Source: Burkholderia sp. GAS332 (GTDB lineage Bacteria; Pseudomonadota; Gammaproteobacteria; Burkholderiales; Burkholderiaceae). Taken from it: a DNA stretch of 64,000 nt. Positions 47,136-55,284 of the stretch are shown in pieces. The position numbers and the translations under genes are program-made. The notes beneath the pieces were generated by a model. It ran no database searches. It was not told the origin of the DNA and was given only the letters and a program-made list of their open reading frames with translations. Location: contig FSRV01000001.1 in assembly GCA_900142905.1 (NCBI GenBank), positions 1,302,001 to 1,366,000 on the forward strand, in the 5' to 3' direction. Positions within the stretch are counted from its first letter, which is position 1. Every line of letters begins with the position of its first letter.

Positions 47136-47666
47136 ATGATCGAATACCAATTTTGTCCGCGCTGCGCTACGCCTTTGATCGAGCGCGCCGATGCCGAACA
47201 CGAAGGCGGCCGGATCCGCCAGACCTGTCCTGATACGGAATGCGGCTACGTCCACTGGAATAATCCGCTGCCGGTGGTGGCCGCGATCGTCGAGTACGAG
47301 GGCAAGATCCTGCTCGCGCGCAACGCCGCATGGCCGGAAGGCATGTTCGCGCTGATCACCGGTTTTCTGGAAAACGGCGAGACCCCGGAACAGGGCATTG
47401 CCCGCGAAGTGCTGGAAGAAACTTCGTTGCACGCGGAGACGGTCGAGTTGATCGGCGTGTACGAATTCATCCGCAAAAACGAACTGATCATCGCGTATCA
47501 CGTGAAGGCGTACGGGACGGTCACGCTGTCGCCGGAATTGCTCGAATACCGGCTGGTTGAGCCGGCCAAACTGCGTCCATGGCGCGCGGGCACCGGTCAG
47601 GCGCTCGGCGAATGGATGCGGCGGCGTGGCTTGCCGTTCGAGTTTGTCGAAAAGCCGGGGCAGTAA
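47136..47666 (+). CDS. Zinc-ribbon Nudix hydrolase (NudC-like, short form)
   Basis: A 176-residue protein with an N-terminal zinc ribbon (CPRCATPL … CPDTECGYVHWNNP, four Cys) and a Nudix box GFLENGETPEQGIAREVLEETSL. This arrangement resembles the C-terminal two-thirds of NADH pyrophosphatase NudC but lacks the long N-terminal domain. Likely hydrolyses a dinucleotide or NDP-sugar; exact substrate unknown. It precedes the thioesterase-liv genes by 110 bases. Confidence 0.88.
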   Translation: MIEYQFCPRCATPLIERADAEHEGGRIRQTCPDTECGYVHWNNPLPVVAAIVEYEGKILLARNAAWPEGMFALITGFLENGETPEQGIAREVLEETSLHAETVELIGVYEFIRKNELIIAYHVKAYGTVTLSPELLEYRLVEPAKLRPWRAGTGQALGEWMRRRGLPFEFVEKPGQ

Positions 47667-47776
47667 AGTTGGCCAATGAGCCCCGTCAACGAGTTGGCCA
47701 ATGACCTTGCGCTCCGGGAGGCGCACGGCATGGCTTATATCTTCTGTCTTCTATCTGACCACCACGCCACGTCACG

Positions 47777-48226
47777 ATGAACAAACCTGCACCCGCCACG
47801 CGTAGCGCCTATCCGCATTTTCTGCCGATCACCACACGCTGGATGGACAACGACGTCTACGGCCATGTCAACAACGTCGTCTATTACAGCTACTTCGACA
47901 CGGTGGTGAACGAGTATCTGATCCGCGCCGGCGTGCTCGACTTCGAGCACGGTGCGACGATTGGCCTCGTGGTTGAGACGCATTGCAATTACTTCGCGCC
48001 GCTGGTGTTTCCCGAGCGTGTCGAAGCGGGCTTGCGGGTGGTGCGGCTCGGCACCTCGAGCGTGCGCTACGAAGTGGGGCTTTTCAAGGAGGGCGAAGAT
48101 CAACCCGCCGCCCAGGGCCATTTCGTGCACGTGTATGTGGACCGCGTCACGCGTCGTCCGGTGACGTTGCCCGCCGACTTGCGCGCGGCGCTCGAACCGC
48201 TGACCGTCGCCGTACAGGCGGAATAG
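47777..48226 (+). CDS. Acyl-CoA thioesterase, 4-hydroxybenzoyl-CoA/YbgC type
   Basis: A 149-residue hot-dog-fold thioesterase. The catalytic Asp lies in [31 protein letters not shown], the defining motif of the family. The second half has [16 protein letters not shown] and a strand ending [14 protein letters not shown]. Its stop is only 4 bases before the livH start, so it belongs to the transporter operon, suggesting that the imported compound is processed through a CoA thioester. Confidence 0.88.
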   Translation: MNKPAPATRSAYPHFLPITTRWMDNDVYGHVNNVVYYSYFDTVVNEYLIRAGVLDFEHGATIGLVVETHCNYFAPLVFPERVEAGLRVVRLGTSSVRYEVGLFKEGEDQPAAQGHFVHVYVDRVTRRPVTLPADLRAALEPLTVAVQAE

Positions 48227-48230
48227 GCGC

Positions 48231-49169
48231 GTGCAGTCGTTCGTCATCAATCTGCTCAACGGTGTCAGTTACGGCCTGCTGCTGTTCATGCTGTCGGCGG
48301 GCCTGACGCTGATTTTCAGCATGCTCGGCGTGCTGAATTTCGCGCATGCGAGCTTCTACATGCTCGGCGCGTATGTCGGCTTTTCGGTGGCGGCGCATGC
48401 GGGTTTCTGGAGTGCGCTGGTGATTGCACCGCTGATCGTCGGCTTGATTGGCGCGGCGCTGGAGCGCTGGCTGCTGCGCCGTGTGCGTGTGTATGGCCAT
48501 CTCCCCGAGTTATTGCTGACTTTCGGCGCCGCGTATCTGCTCGGCGAACTGGTCAAGCTCGGCTGGGGGTTGAGTCCGCTGAGTGCTACCGTTCCGGCCG
48601 CGCTCGACGGGCCGTTGTTCACGGTCTACGGCGCGGCCTTCGCACGCTATCGGGCTTTCATGATGGTGGTGTCGCTGGCGATGCTGGCAGTGCTCTACGC
48701 GGTGCTGCGCGTGTCGAAGGCCGGGCTGATCGTACGCGCCGCGCTCACCCATGCGAGCGCCGTCGAGGCGCTCGGTCACAACGTGCCTCGCGTGTTCACC
48801 GGCGTGTTCGCGGCGGGCACGGCGCTCGCGGCGCTCGCCGGCGTGATCGGCGCGCCGCTCTTCGTGATCGAACCGGCGATGGCGGAGTCGCTCGGCTCGA
48901 TCGTATTCGTGGTGGTGGTGATCGGTGGGCTGGGCTCGCTGAGCGGGGCGCTGGCGGCGTCGCTGATTGTCGGGTGCGTGCAGACCTTTGCGGTGGCGAG
49001 CGACGTGTCGTTGGGCGATCTCACCGCGGTATTCGGAGGCGAGTTGCCGGCCGCATGGGACGCGCTGACGCTTGCGCAACTTGCGCCGCTGATTCCCTAT
49101 CTGCTGCTTGTCGCGATGCTTGCGTTGCGCCCGCGTGGATTGTTCGGACGGCGTGACGATCATGCGTGA
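48231..49169 (+). CDS. livH: Branched-chain amino acid ABC permease, LivH family
   Basis: A 312-residue membrane permease with ~8 helices. LNGVSYGLLLFMLSAGLTLIFSMLGVLNFAHASFYMLGAYVGF is the family hallmark at the N terminus, and the ATPase-contact loop RAALTHASAVEALGHNVPRVFTGVFAAG follows. Starts with GTG. Related systems import branched-chain amino acids, urea or aromatic acids. It overlaps livM by 8 bases. Confidence 0.92.
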   Translation: MQSFVINLLNGVSYGLLLFMLSAGLTLIFSMLGVLNFAHASFYMLGAYVGFSVAAHAGFWSALVIAPLIVGLIGAALERWLLRRVRVYGHLPELLLTFGAAYLLGELVKLGWGLSPLSATVPAALDGPLFTVYGAAFARYRAFMMVVSLAMLAVLYAVLRVSKAGLIVRAALTHASAVEALGHNVPRVFTGVFAAGTALAALAGVIGAPLFVIEPAMAESLGSIVFVVVVIGGLGSLSGALAASLIVGCVQTFAVASDVSLGDLTAVFGGELPAAWDALTLAQLAPLIPYLLLVAMLALRPRGLFGRRDDHA

Positions 49170-50457
49170 GCCGCCCGAAGAGCTCACTGTGCCTGCGGCC
49201 ACGCGCCGCCCAATGTTGCGCATGGTCGCGCCATGGCTGGCACTCATCCTGTTCCTTGTCGTGCCGCCCTTCGTCTGGCCGCAAAGCTGGCTGCTCGCCT
49301 ATCTTGCGCAAACCGCGACGATGATCGTGTTCGCGCTCTCGTACAACCTGCTGCTTGGCGAAACCGGCTTGCTGTCCTTCGGACACGCCGCTTATTCCGG
49401 CCTCGGCGCGCTCATCGCAGCGCAAGTGTTCAACCGCATTGGCTTGCCGTTGGTGCTGCTGCCGTTGGTCGGCGGCATCGGCGGTGCGCTGTGCGGCGTG
49501 CTGTTCGGCTTTGTGTCGACGCGGCGCGCCGGGACGGCTTTCGCGATGATCACGCTCGGCATCGGGGAGCTCGTCGCGGCGGCAGCGTGGACGCTGCCCG
49601 ACTGGTTCGGCGGCGAGGCCGGTGTGCCGATCGACCGCACGAGCGGGCCCATGCTTGCAAGCTGGAGCTTCGGCCCGGCACGCGAGGCGTATGCGCTGAT
49701 CGCGCTGTGGTGCGTGCTGGCGAGCGTGGCGATGTTCGCGTTGTCGCGCACACCGTTCATGCGGCTCGCCAATGCCGTGCGCGACAACCCCGCGCGCGCC
49801 GCGGCGATTGGCTGCTATCCGCGCCGCATCCGCTATGGCGTGGTGGTGATGTCGGCGTTTTTTGCGGGCATTGCAGGCACCTTGGGGCTGATCAATGTCG
49901 AGCTGGTGTCGACGGAAAGCGTCGGCATGATGCGCTCGGGCGCTGTGCTGATCGCGACGGTGATAGGCGGCACGGCGACGTTTTTCGGACCGGTCGCGGG
50001 CGCGATCGTCCTGACGTTTTTCAGCGTCGCGGTGGCGAGCGTCACGCGGGCCTGGTTGTTCTATCTTGGGCTGTTCTTCATCGTGGTCGTGGTGGCGTCG
50101 CCGGATGGACTGGCGGGCTTCGTGCAGCGGCACACGGCCCGCGTCGCGGCCTACGGCTGGCGCGTGTGCCGCAAGGCTTATCTATGGGGCGCGGCCTCAG
50201 CGGTGTTGTGGACGCTGGCCGTCGTGCTCGCGGTGCAGTGGGCTTACGCCGCGCAATTCGGCGCGGACGATGGCGCGGCTTTCAACGTCATCGGCTTGCC
50301 GTTGGAGACGGCCTCGCCGCATCTTTGGCTCGGCGTTGCAGTGTTCATGCTGGCGGCGCCTGGGGCGCTCGCCGCGCGCAACGCGGTTCGTGCGCAAGCA
50401 CGTCTCGCCGTTCGTGCGAGTGCCACCACCGCGCAGATTACCGGAGACGCGCGATGA
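49162..50457 (+). CDS. livM: Branched-chain amino acid ABC permease, LivM family, with C-terminal extension
   Basis: A 431-residue permease. Core motifs ALSYNLLLGETGLLSFGHAAYSGLGAL and RTPFMRLANAVRDNPARAAAIGCYPRRIRYGVVVMSAFFAGIAGTL match LivM. After the usual end of the family (about residue 320) an extension of ~105 residues follows, containing two more hydrophobic helices and a basic tail. ATG 49162 lies inside the end of livH. It overlaps livG by 4 bases. Confidence 0.9.
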   Translation: MREPPEELTVPAATRRPMLRMVAPWLALILFLVVPPFVWPQSWLLAYLAQTATMIVFALSYNLLLGETGLLSFGHAAYSGLGALIAAQVFNRIGLPLVLLPLVGGIGGALCGVLFGFVSTRRAGTAFAMITLGIGELVAAAAWTLPDWFGGEAGVPIDRTSGPMLASWSFGPAREAYALIALWCVLASVAMFALSRTPFMRLANAVRDNPARAAAIGCYPRRIRYGVVVMSAFFAGIAGTLGLINVELVSTESVGMMRSGAVLIATVIGGTATFFGPVAGAIVLTFFSVAVASVTRAWLFYLGLFFIVVVVASPDGLAGFVQRHTARVAAYGWRVCRKAYLWGAASAVLWTLAVVLAVQWAYAAQFGADDGAAFNVIGLPLETASPHLWLGVAVFMLAAPGALAARNAVRAQARLAVRASATTAQITGDAR

Positions 50458-51206
50458 TCCCGGCCCTCGCGCTCTACGGCATCAAAAAACGCTTCGGCGC
50501 CACACAGATTCTACGCGGCGTCGATCTGGCGATCGAGCCCGGCGAGCGCCACGCATTGATCGGGCCGAACGGCGCCGGCAAGTCGACGCTCTTCAATTTG
50601 ATCGCCGGCGGCGCGCGTCCGAACGCCGGGCGCATCGATCTGTTCGGCGCGGAGATCACGCGTCTGGCGCCGGCCGCGATCACGCGCCGAGGTCTCGCGC
50701 GCAGCTTCCAGACCACCAGCGTGTTCGGCCGCCTCAGCGTGTTCGACAATCTGCGCTGTGCGGCCATGCTTGCCGAGCGCGACCGCACGCGCTGGTGGCA
50801 GCGTTTCAGCGGTTCGCGTACGGTCGATGCACGCGCCGAACAGGTGCTCGACGCCGTGGGGCTGAATGCGCGCAGGCATAGCCTTGCCGGCACACTCAGC
50901 TACGCCGAACAGCGCGCGCTCGACCTCGGCCTCGCGCTTGCGGGTGGCGCACACACCTTGCTGCTCGATGAGCCTACCGCCGGCATGAATCGCGCCGAAG
51001 CGGCGCGCGCGATCGAACTGATTCGCGCGACCACCGCGGGCCGCACGTTGCTGATGGTCGAGCACGACATGGACGCGGTGTTCGCGATCGCCGACCGCAT
51101 TTCGGTGCTCGTGCAAGGCCGCATCATTGCGACGGGCACACCAGCGGCGATTCGCACGGATGCGGCAGTGCGCGCCGCTTATCTCGGCGACGGTTTCCGC
51201 ACATGA
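50454..51206 (+). CDS. livG: ABC transporter ATP-binding protein, LivG family
   Basis: A 250-residue ATPase. Walker A GPNGAGKST (about 38-46), LivG-type LARSFQTTSVFGRLSVFDNL, signature LSYAEQRALDLG (degenerate as usual in LivG), Walker B LLLDEPTAGM and switch VEHDMDAVF. ATGA overlaps join it to livM before and livF after, indicating tight coupling. Confidence 0.93.
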   Translation: MIPALALYGIKKRFGATQILRGVDLAIEPGERHALIGPNGAGKSTLFNLIAGGARPNAGRIDLFGAEITRLAPAAITRRGLARSFQTTSVFGRLSVFDNLRCAAMLAERDRTRWWQRFSGSRTVDARAEQVLDAVGLNARRHSLAGTLSYAEQRALDLGLALAGGAHTLLLDEPTAGMNRAEAARAIELIRATTAGRTLLMVEHDMDAVFAIADRISVLVQGRIIATGTPAAIRTDAAVRAAYLGDGFRT

Positions 51207-51916
51207 CCGCCTTGCTCGACATTCAGCAACTGAACGCCTGGTACGGCGCAAGTCAGGCCCTGCACGGCGTCACGTTGCAGATAGACGCAGGCGAAGTCGT
51301 CGCCTTGGTCGGGCGCAACGGCTCCGGGCGCTCGACGCTGGCGCGCGCGATCATGGGCCTCGTGCGCAGCGAGGGGGAAGTACGGTTTGCCGGACATACG
51401 CTCGGCGGGCTGCGCACCTTCGAGATCGCCCGCCTGGGGCTCGGTTACGTGCCTGAACATCGCGACGTCTTTCCGACGCTGAGCGTTCACGAGAATCTGC
51501 AACTCGGTGTGGCGCCGCGCGCGCGCGGCCGCACGCCGCGCTTTGCCTTCGACGACGCCTACGAACTGTTCCCTGTTTTGCGCGAAAGGAAGCGCACCCG
51601 CGCTGGCGCGTTATCGGGCGGCGAACAGCAGATGCTGACGCTCGCCCGGGCATTGCTCGGCGACCCCGATCTGCTGGTCATCGACGAACCAGGCGAAGGG
51701 TTGGCCAGCCAGGTAATGGGGCAGGTCACGCAATGTCTGCGGATGCTGCGTGATCGTGGTGTGGCGATGCTGCTGATCGAGCAGCGGCTTGTGATCGCGC
51801 AAGACATCGCCAGTAGGGTTGCGGTGATGGGGCATGGCGAGATTGTCTTCGATGACGCGCTTGCGTCATTTGTGAAGCGCGCGGACGTGATGCAGGAATG
51901 GCTCGGGGTGGGGTAG
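51203..51916 (+). CDS. livF: ABC transporter ATP-binding protein, LivF family
   Basis: A 237-residue ATPase. Its Walker A reads GRNGSGRST (37-45), where the canonical Lys is Arg43. The rest is normal: LGYVPEHRDVFPTLSVHENLQLG, signature LSGGEQQML, Walker B LLVIDEPGEGL and a C-terminal switch region with LIEQRL in place of VEH. The gene ends the operon; no livK/J binding protein follows. Confidence 0.92.
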   Translation: MTALLDIQQLNAWYGASQALHGVTLQIDAGEVVALVGRNGSGRSTLARAIMGLVRSEGEVRFAGHTLGGLRTFEIARLGLGYVPEHRDVFPTLSVHENLQLGVAPRARGRTPRFAFDDAYELFPVLRERKRTRAGALSGGEQQMLTLARALLGDPDLLVIDEPGEGLASQVMGQVTQCLRMLRDRGVAMLLIEQRLVIAQDIASRVAVMGHGEIVFDDALASFVKRADVMQEWLGVG

Positions 51917-51971
51917 CCGAGACGTGCCGTAGTCCGCCTCAATTGCACCTTCGTTAGCATCCCGGCGCCCC

Positions 51972-52115
51972 AGCAGCCCAGCACTCCAGCACTCCAGTAC
52001 CCCAGTACCCCAGTACCCCAGTACCCCAGTACCCCAGTACCCCAGTACCCCAGTACCCCAGTACCCCAGTACCCCAGTACCCCAGTACCCCAGTACCCCA
52101 GTACCCCAGTACCCC
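51972..52115. repeat. Octanucleotide tandem repeat (AGTACCCC)15
   Basis: Fifteen perfect copies of AGTACCCC occupy 51996-52115. About three degenerate copies (CAGCAGCC, CAGCACTC, CAGCACTC) precede them from 51972. It lies 56 bases after livF in a 607-base gap. Being 8 bases long it is not frame-neutral. It has the form of a hypervariable VNTR. Confidence 0.93.
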
Positions 52116-52198
52116 AGCGCTACGTGCCCAATCAACTGGCAGGCATCTCGTCACTTTTTATTGCAGCGCCGCATTCGAATTTGCGACCTTTTTGCTGT

Positions 52199-52216
52199 CC
52201 TGACGTACACGTCAGG
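52199..52216. promoter_or_regulatory. Palindromic operator-like site
   Basis: CCTGACGTACACGTCAGG: 8-bp arms with a 2-base spacer, in the gap upstream of the 813-aa lipoprotein gene (308 bases from its start). Confidence 0.45.
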
Positions 52217-52343
52217 CCCGGCGCGATGCACGAGCACCTCCCTGCGCGTCCAAATCGCTCCACGGATGCCGTTTGAATCCCTTTTGCGCGTAGACCGCTC
52301 AAGCCCGACACGTGGGGCTTTCAAGTGACTTGTTGTAGCGATT

Positions 52344-52361
52344 CAAACGCTTGATCGTTTG
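52344..52361. promoter_or_regulatory. Second inverted repeat upstream of the lipoprotein gene
   Basis: CAAACGCTTGATCGTTTG: 6-bp arms around a 6-base centre, 163 bases before the start codon. The remaining parts of 51917-52523 show no gene. Confidence 0.4.
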
Positions 52362-52523
52362 GTGAGCGTCCTCCAGAAATCTTGTCGGCAGCGCGCTGAC
52401 AAATCAAGACAATCAGGTCAAAGGCGCGCAACGTCGGCACGGTGTTTAAAGCCCGCGTATGTGCGACGAACCATGCCGTGCCGGACACGCGAAAGACGCG
52501 CCGCGGCTCAAGGAGGAGACATC

Positions 52524-54965
52524 ATGAAAAGAACAGGCGCATTGGGCGAAGGATCGGTTGATGGCGTACAGGGGCAGGCCTCGTTGCGATCGCTTAAAGT
52601 GATGCTGCCGCTCCAAATGGCGCGACCGGCGCTGAGAGAAACGTGGCGTACGCGCGGCGGGGCGGGCGCCGCGCTGGTGACGGCCGCCTTGCTGATGTCC
52701 GCATGCGCCGACGCGAGTTCCACAACCGGCGATGCAGCATCCGCGCCGTCGACACAAACGAGCGCGACGGCGAATACCGTGAGCAACAACGATAGCCCGC
52801 TGACCGCAAAATCGCAGCCGGAAGTCGGACTCGCCACGAACGTCACCAACGCCGCCAGTACCACCAATGCCACCAGCACCATCAGCGGCGCCCCCGCCGC
52901 GAGCGCCGATCAACCCGCCTCTGCATCGCGTCCATCGCTCGAACTCGCAAAAGCCAAACAGCTCGCTGCGGAACAGAGCGTCGCCGGACGCGTGCCTTCT
53001 GCGAGTGGCATGACCGAGAAGCGCAGCCGTCCGCTGACGCTGCGCGATTCCGGCATCGACGGTTCGTTGATGTTCGCGCGCGACGTCGACTTTCGCGTGA
53101 CCGGCGACATCGGCTTCCTGATTCACGACATGGCGGCAACACTGACCCCGACGCACGCCGGTCAGCCGATTGTGTTCGACGATCCTACCAGCGTGACAAT
53201 CAACGTCCATCGCGGCGACGTAACGCTCGACAGCGCCAAGCTCACCGCGATCTTCAACCGCTACCTGTTCCAATACCAGGGCTCGCCGTTGCGCAATATG
53301 CGTGTGGTGCCGCAAGACGGCGGGACCTTGCGCATCACGGGCGAGATGCATCGCGACACATGGGTGCCGATCGTGCTGACGGGGTCACTGTCGATGCGCA
53401 ACGCCGACGACCTCGTGTTCCATGCCGACCATGTCGAAGTCGCCGGCGTCGGCGCCGACAAGCTGATGCAGGCCGCGCACGTGAAGATGGCTGACCTGTT
53501 GAAAGTGGACACGCCGATCGCGCGTCTCGACGGCGACGACGTCGTGATGCAGGTTGCGAAACTTACACCGCCACCAGCATTACGCATGACGATTACACAC
53601 ATCGACACGTCGGCCGTCGGCGTGCGCTTCACGCTTGACGACCATACGCTGCAAAGCATTGCATGGCCTGCGACGATGCCACCGCGCGGCATGCTGGTGG
53701 AGGGCGGCGACGTGAAGTTCATGCGTTCGATGCCGATGAACATCGACATGGCGCTGACGCCGCTGGATGCCAATGCCCCGTTTGTACTGGACCTGTACCA
53801 CTACCGCGAGCAGATGGCGGCGGGCTATTTCACGTTCGACGAAGCGGGCGCGCTCGATGTACATCTACCGTCGTTCGACAAGCTGGCTAGCGCATCGCAC
53901 GATCCTGTGCAGCAGACCGGCAGCGCGAGCGCGCGCTTTAACGACAGCTTCATTCGCGCCCAACAGGCCTCGCTCGCGGCGGCGCGAACGCAGTGGCAGA
54001 GTGTGCCGCCGGAATTGCGCACGCCGCAGGCGCGCGCAATTCCGGTTGGTACGCGGACCGCGTTTTCCGGCGCGAACGCGCTGACGCCGGGTTCGGCGAT
54101 CACGGACGAACGGCACTCGTCAGGACCGGCGCCGCTGCTCCATATGCAGAACGTGGATTTCTTCGTCTCGGGACGGATTGGTTTTCACGTGCGTTCGCTC
54201 GACGCGCAGATGGTGCCGAAGAAGCCGGGTCAGCCAGTCGATCTGGACGATCCCAACCAGTACGACATTCACATCATCGGCGGCGAAGTAGTGGAACCGT
54301 GGCCGGCGATGGCGGCGTTGTTCAACGACTATTTGCTGGACTATGAGCCACGTTCGCTGAACGACCTGACGTTGACGCCGGAGAATGGAGCGTTGCAGGT
54401 GTCCGGCGGCATCAAGTTATGGGGCCACTTTCCAGGTGTATGGTTGCCGACGACGATGAGCGGGACGATCGTGGCGCGGGATGAGCGGCATCTCGTGTAT
54501 GCGCCGACGTCGGTCAAGGTGTTGGGGGTGCCGCAGGCGGGGATGTTGAGGGCATTGAATATACCGCTGGCTTCGTTGACACCCTTCGTGCGTAAGGGGG
54601 TTGCATTGCAAGGGAACGAGCTTGTGTTCGATCAGTACACGGTATTCCCGCCGCCGGTGTTGCAAGGGCATTTGGCGAGTGCCACTGTGACGGATGAAGG
54701 GCTTGTGCTTAAGTTTCGGCGCGAGAGTGGGGCTGTGGTTGCGAGGCCGCCTGCCGGGGCGGGGAGCAGTTTTGTCTGGATCGAGTCTGGCGATATCAAG
54801 ATGTTTGATTCGCTTGTCACTAATGCGAGGACATTGATTTCTGATAGCTCTCGCTCTGGTGCTATGAGGTTTGAGCTTTACGCCTATCGGCGAGATGTTG
54901 CCAAAGGGCGGGTTTGGATGGGGGAGGATGGAGGGCTGAGAGTAGATCTGGCTCAGAGGAAATGA
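52524..54965 (+). CDS. Large putative lipoprotein with two duplicated ~265-residue domains
   Basis: 813 residues. ATG 52524 follows a strong AGGAGGAG. A long basic N-region leads to a hydrophobic stretch ending in a lipobox-like MSAC (Cys61). Residues ~62-140 are a Ser/Thr/Asn/Ala linker. Two homologous domains follow (about 181-445 and 537-806), sharing VDFxVxGxIGFxxxxxxAxxxP, GQPxxxDDP, AxFNxYLxxY and a closing EGGD/ESGD … LY-Y-R segment. The domain pattern (internal strands ending in LTGSLS … VEVAGV) faintly recalls LmeA/DUF2993-type lipid-binding proteins, but this is weak. Probably anchored in the envelope; function unknown. Codon use in the last ~500 bases is more G/T-rich than the start. 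Confidence 0.8.
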   Translation: MKRTGALGEGSVDGVQGQASLRSLKVMLPLQMARPALRETWRTRGGAGAALVTAALLMSACADASSTTGDAASAPSTQTSATANTVSNNDSPLTAKSQPEVGLATNVTNAASTTNATSTISGAPAASADQPASASRPSLELAKAKQLAAEQSVAGRVPSASGMTEKRSRPLTLRDSGIDGSLMFARDVDFRVTGDIGFLIHDMAATLTPTHAGQPIVFDDPTSVTINVHRGDVTLDSAKLTAIFNRYLFQYQGSPLRNMRVVPQDGGTLRITGEMHRDTWVPIVLTGSLSMRNADDLVFHADHVEVAGVGADKLMQAAHVKMADLLKVDTPIARLDGDDVVMQVAKLTPPPALRMTITHIDTSAVGVRFTLDDHTLQSIAWPATMPPRGMLVEGGDVKFMRSMPMNIDMALTPLDANAPFVLDLYHYREQMAAGYFTFDEAGALDVHLPSFDKLASASHDPVQQTGSASARFNDSFIRAQQASLAAARTQWQSVPPELRTPQARAIPVGTRTAFSGANALTPGSAITDERHSSGPAPLLHMQNVDFFVSGRIGFHVRSLDAQMVPKKPGQPVDLDDPNQYDIHIIGGEVVEPWPAMAALFNDYLLDYEPRSLNDLTLTPENGALQVSGGIKLWGHFPGVWLPTTMSGTIVARDERHLVYAPTSVKVLGVPQAGMLRALNIPLASLTPFVRKGVALQGNELVFDQYTVFPPPVLQGHLASATVTDEGLVLKFRRESGAVVARPPAGAGSSFVWIESGDIKMFDSLVTNARTLISDSSRSGAMRFELYAYRRDVAKGRVWMGEDGGLRVDLAQRK

Positions 54966-55284
54966 ATCCAAGCTTGTTTTTTTGCGGCGGTGTACAGACT
55001 GGAGTCACTGTTGACAGATGATGGTCAGGGTTTTGCAGTGCTCAGTTCCTACTGGACGTGCACCCGGGTGGTGAATGTATGCCGCCAGCACCTCGGCCCT
55101 TAGCGAGCGGTGAAGCGGTTCATCCTTGCCGTTTGTCTACGGGTGAGAGGGCCGGCTGCAGCTCACATGAATGCCCAGCTAAGTCTGCACAAGTGGTGGT
55201 ACATCGAGTCGTACATGCCAAGTTCGTCGAAGCTCATACTCGTGACGACGTCGGCGACCCGCCGGCAATGCTGGGGAGGTTCAT
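54966..55284. other. Leader region of the putative ADP-ribosyltransferase gene
   Basis: 319 bases without a convincing gene. A perfect -35 TTGACA (55011-55016) is followed 17 bases later by a poor -10 (TGCAGT, 55034-55039). Two short frames cross the region but lack ribosome sites or recognisable products. GGGGAGG at 55273-55279 serves the downstream gene. Confidence 0.5.

Noticed and set aside
51972..52115. CRISPR array
   Set aside because: Unit is 8 bases with no spacers, and no cas genes are present.
51866..52154. Minus-strand open frames across the octanucleotide repeat encoding VLGYWGTG repeats
   Set aside because: The frames exist only because the repeat has no stops. No ribosome site, no flanking coding signal.
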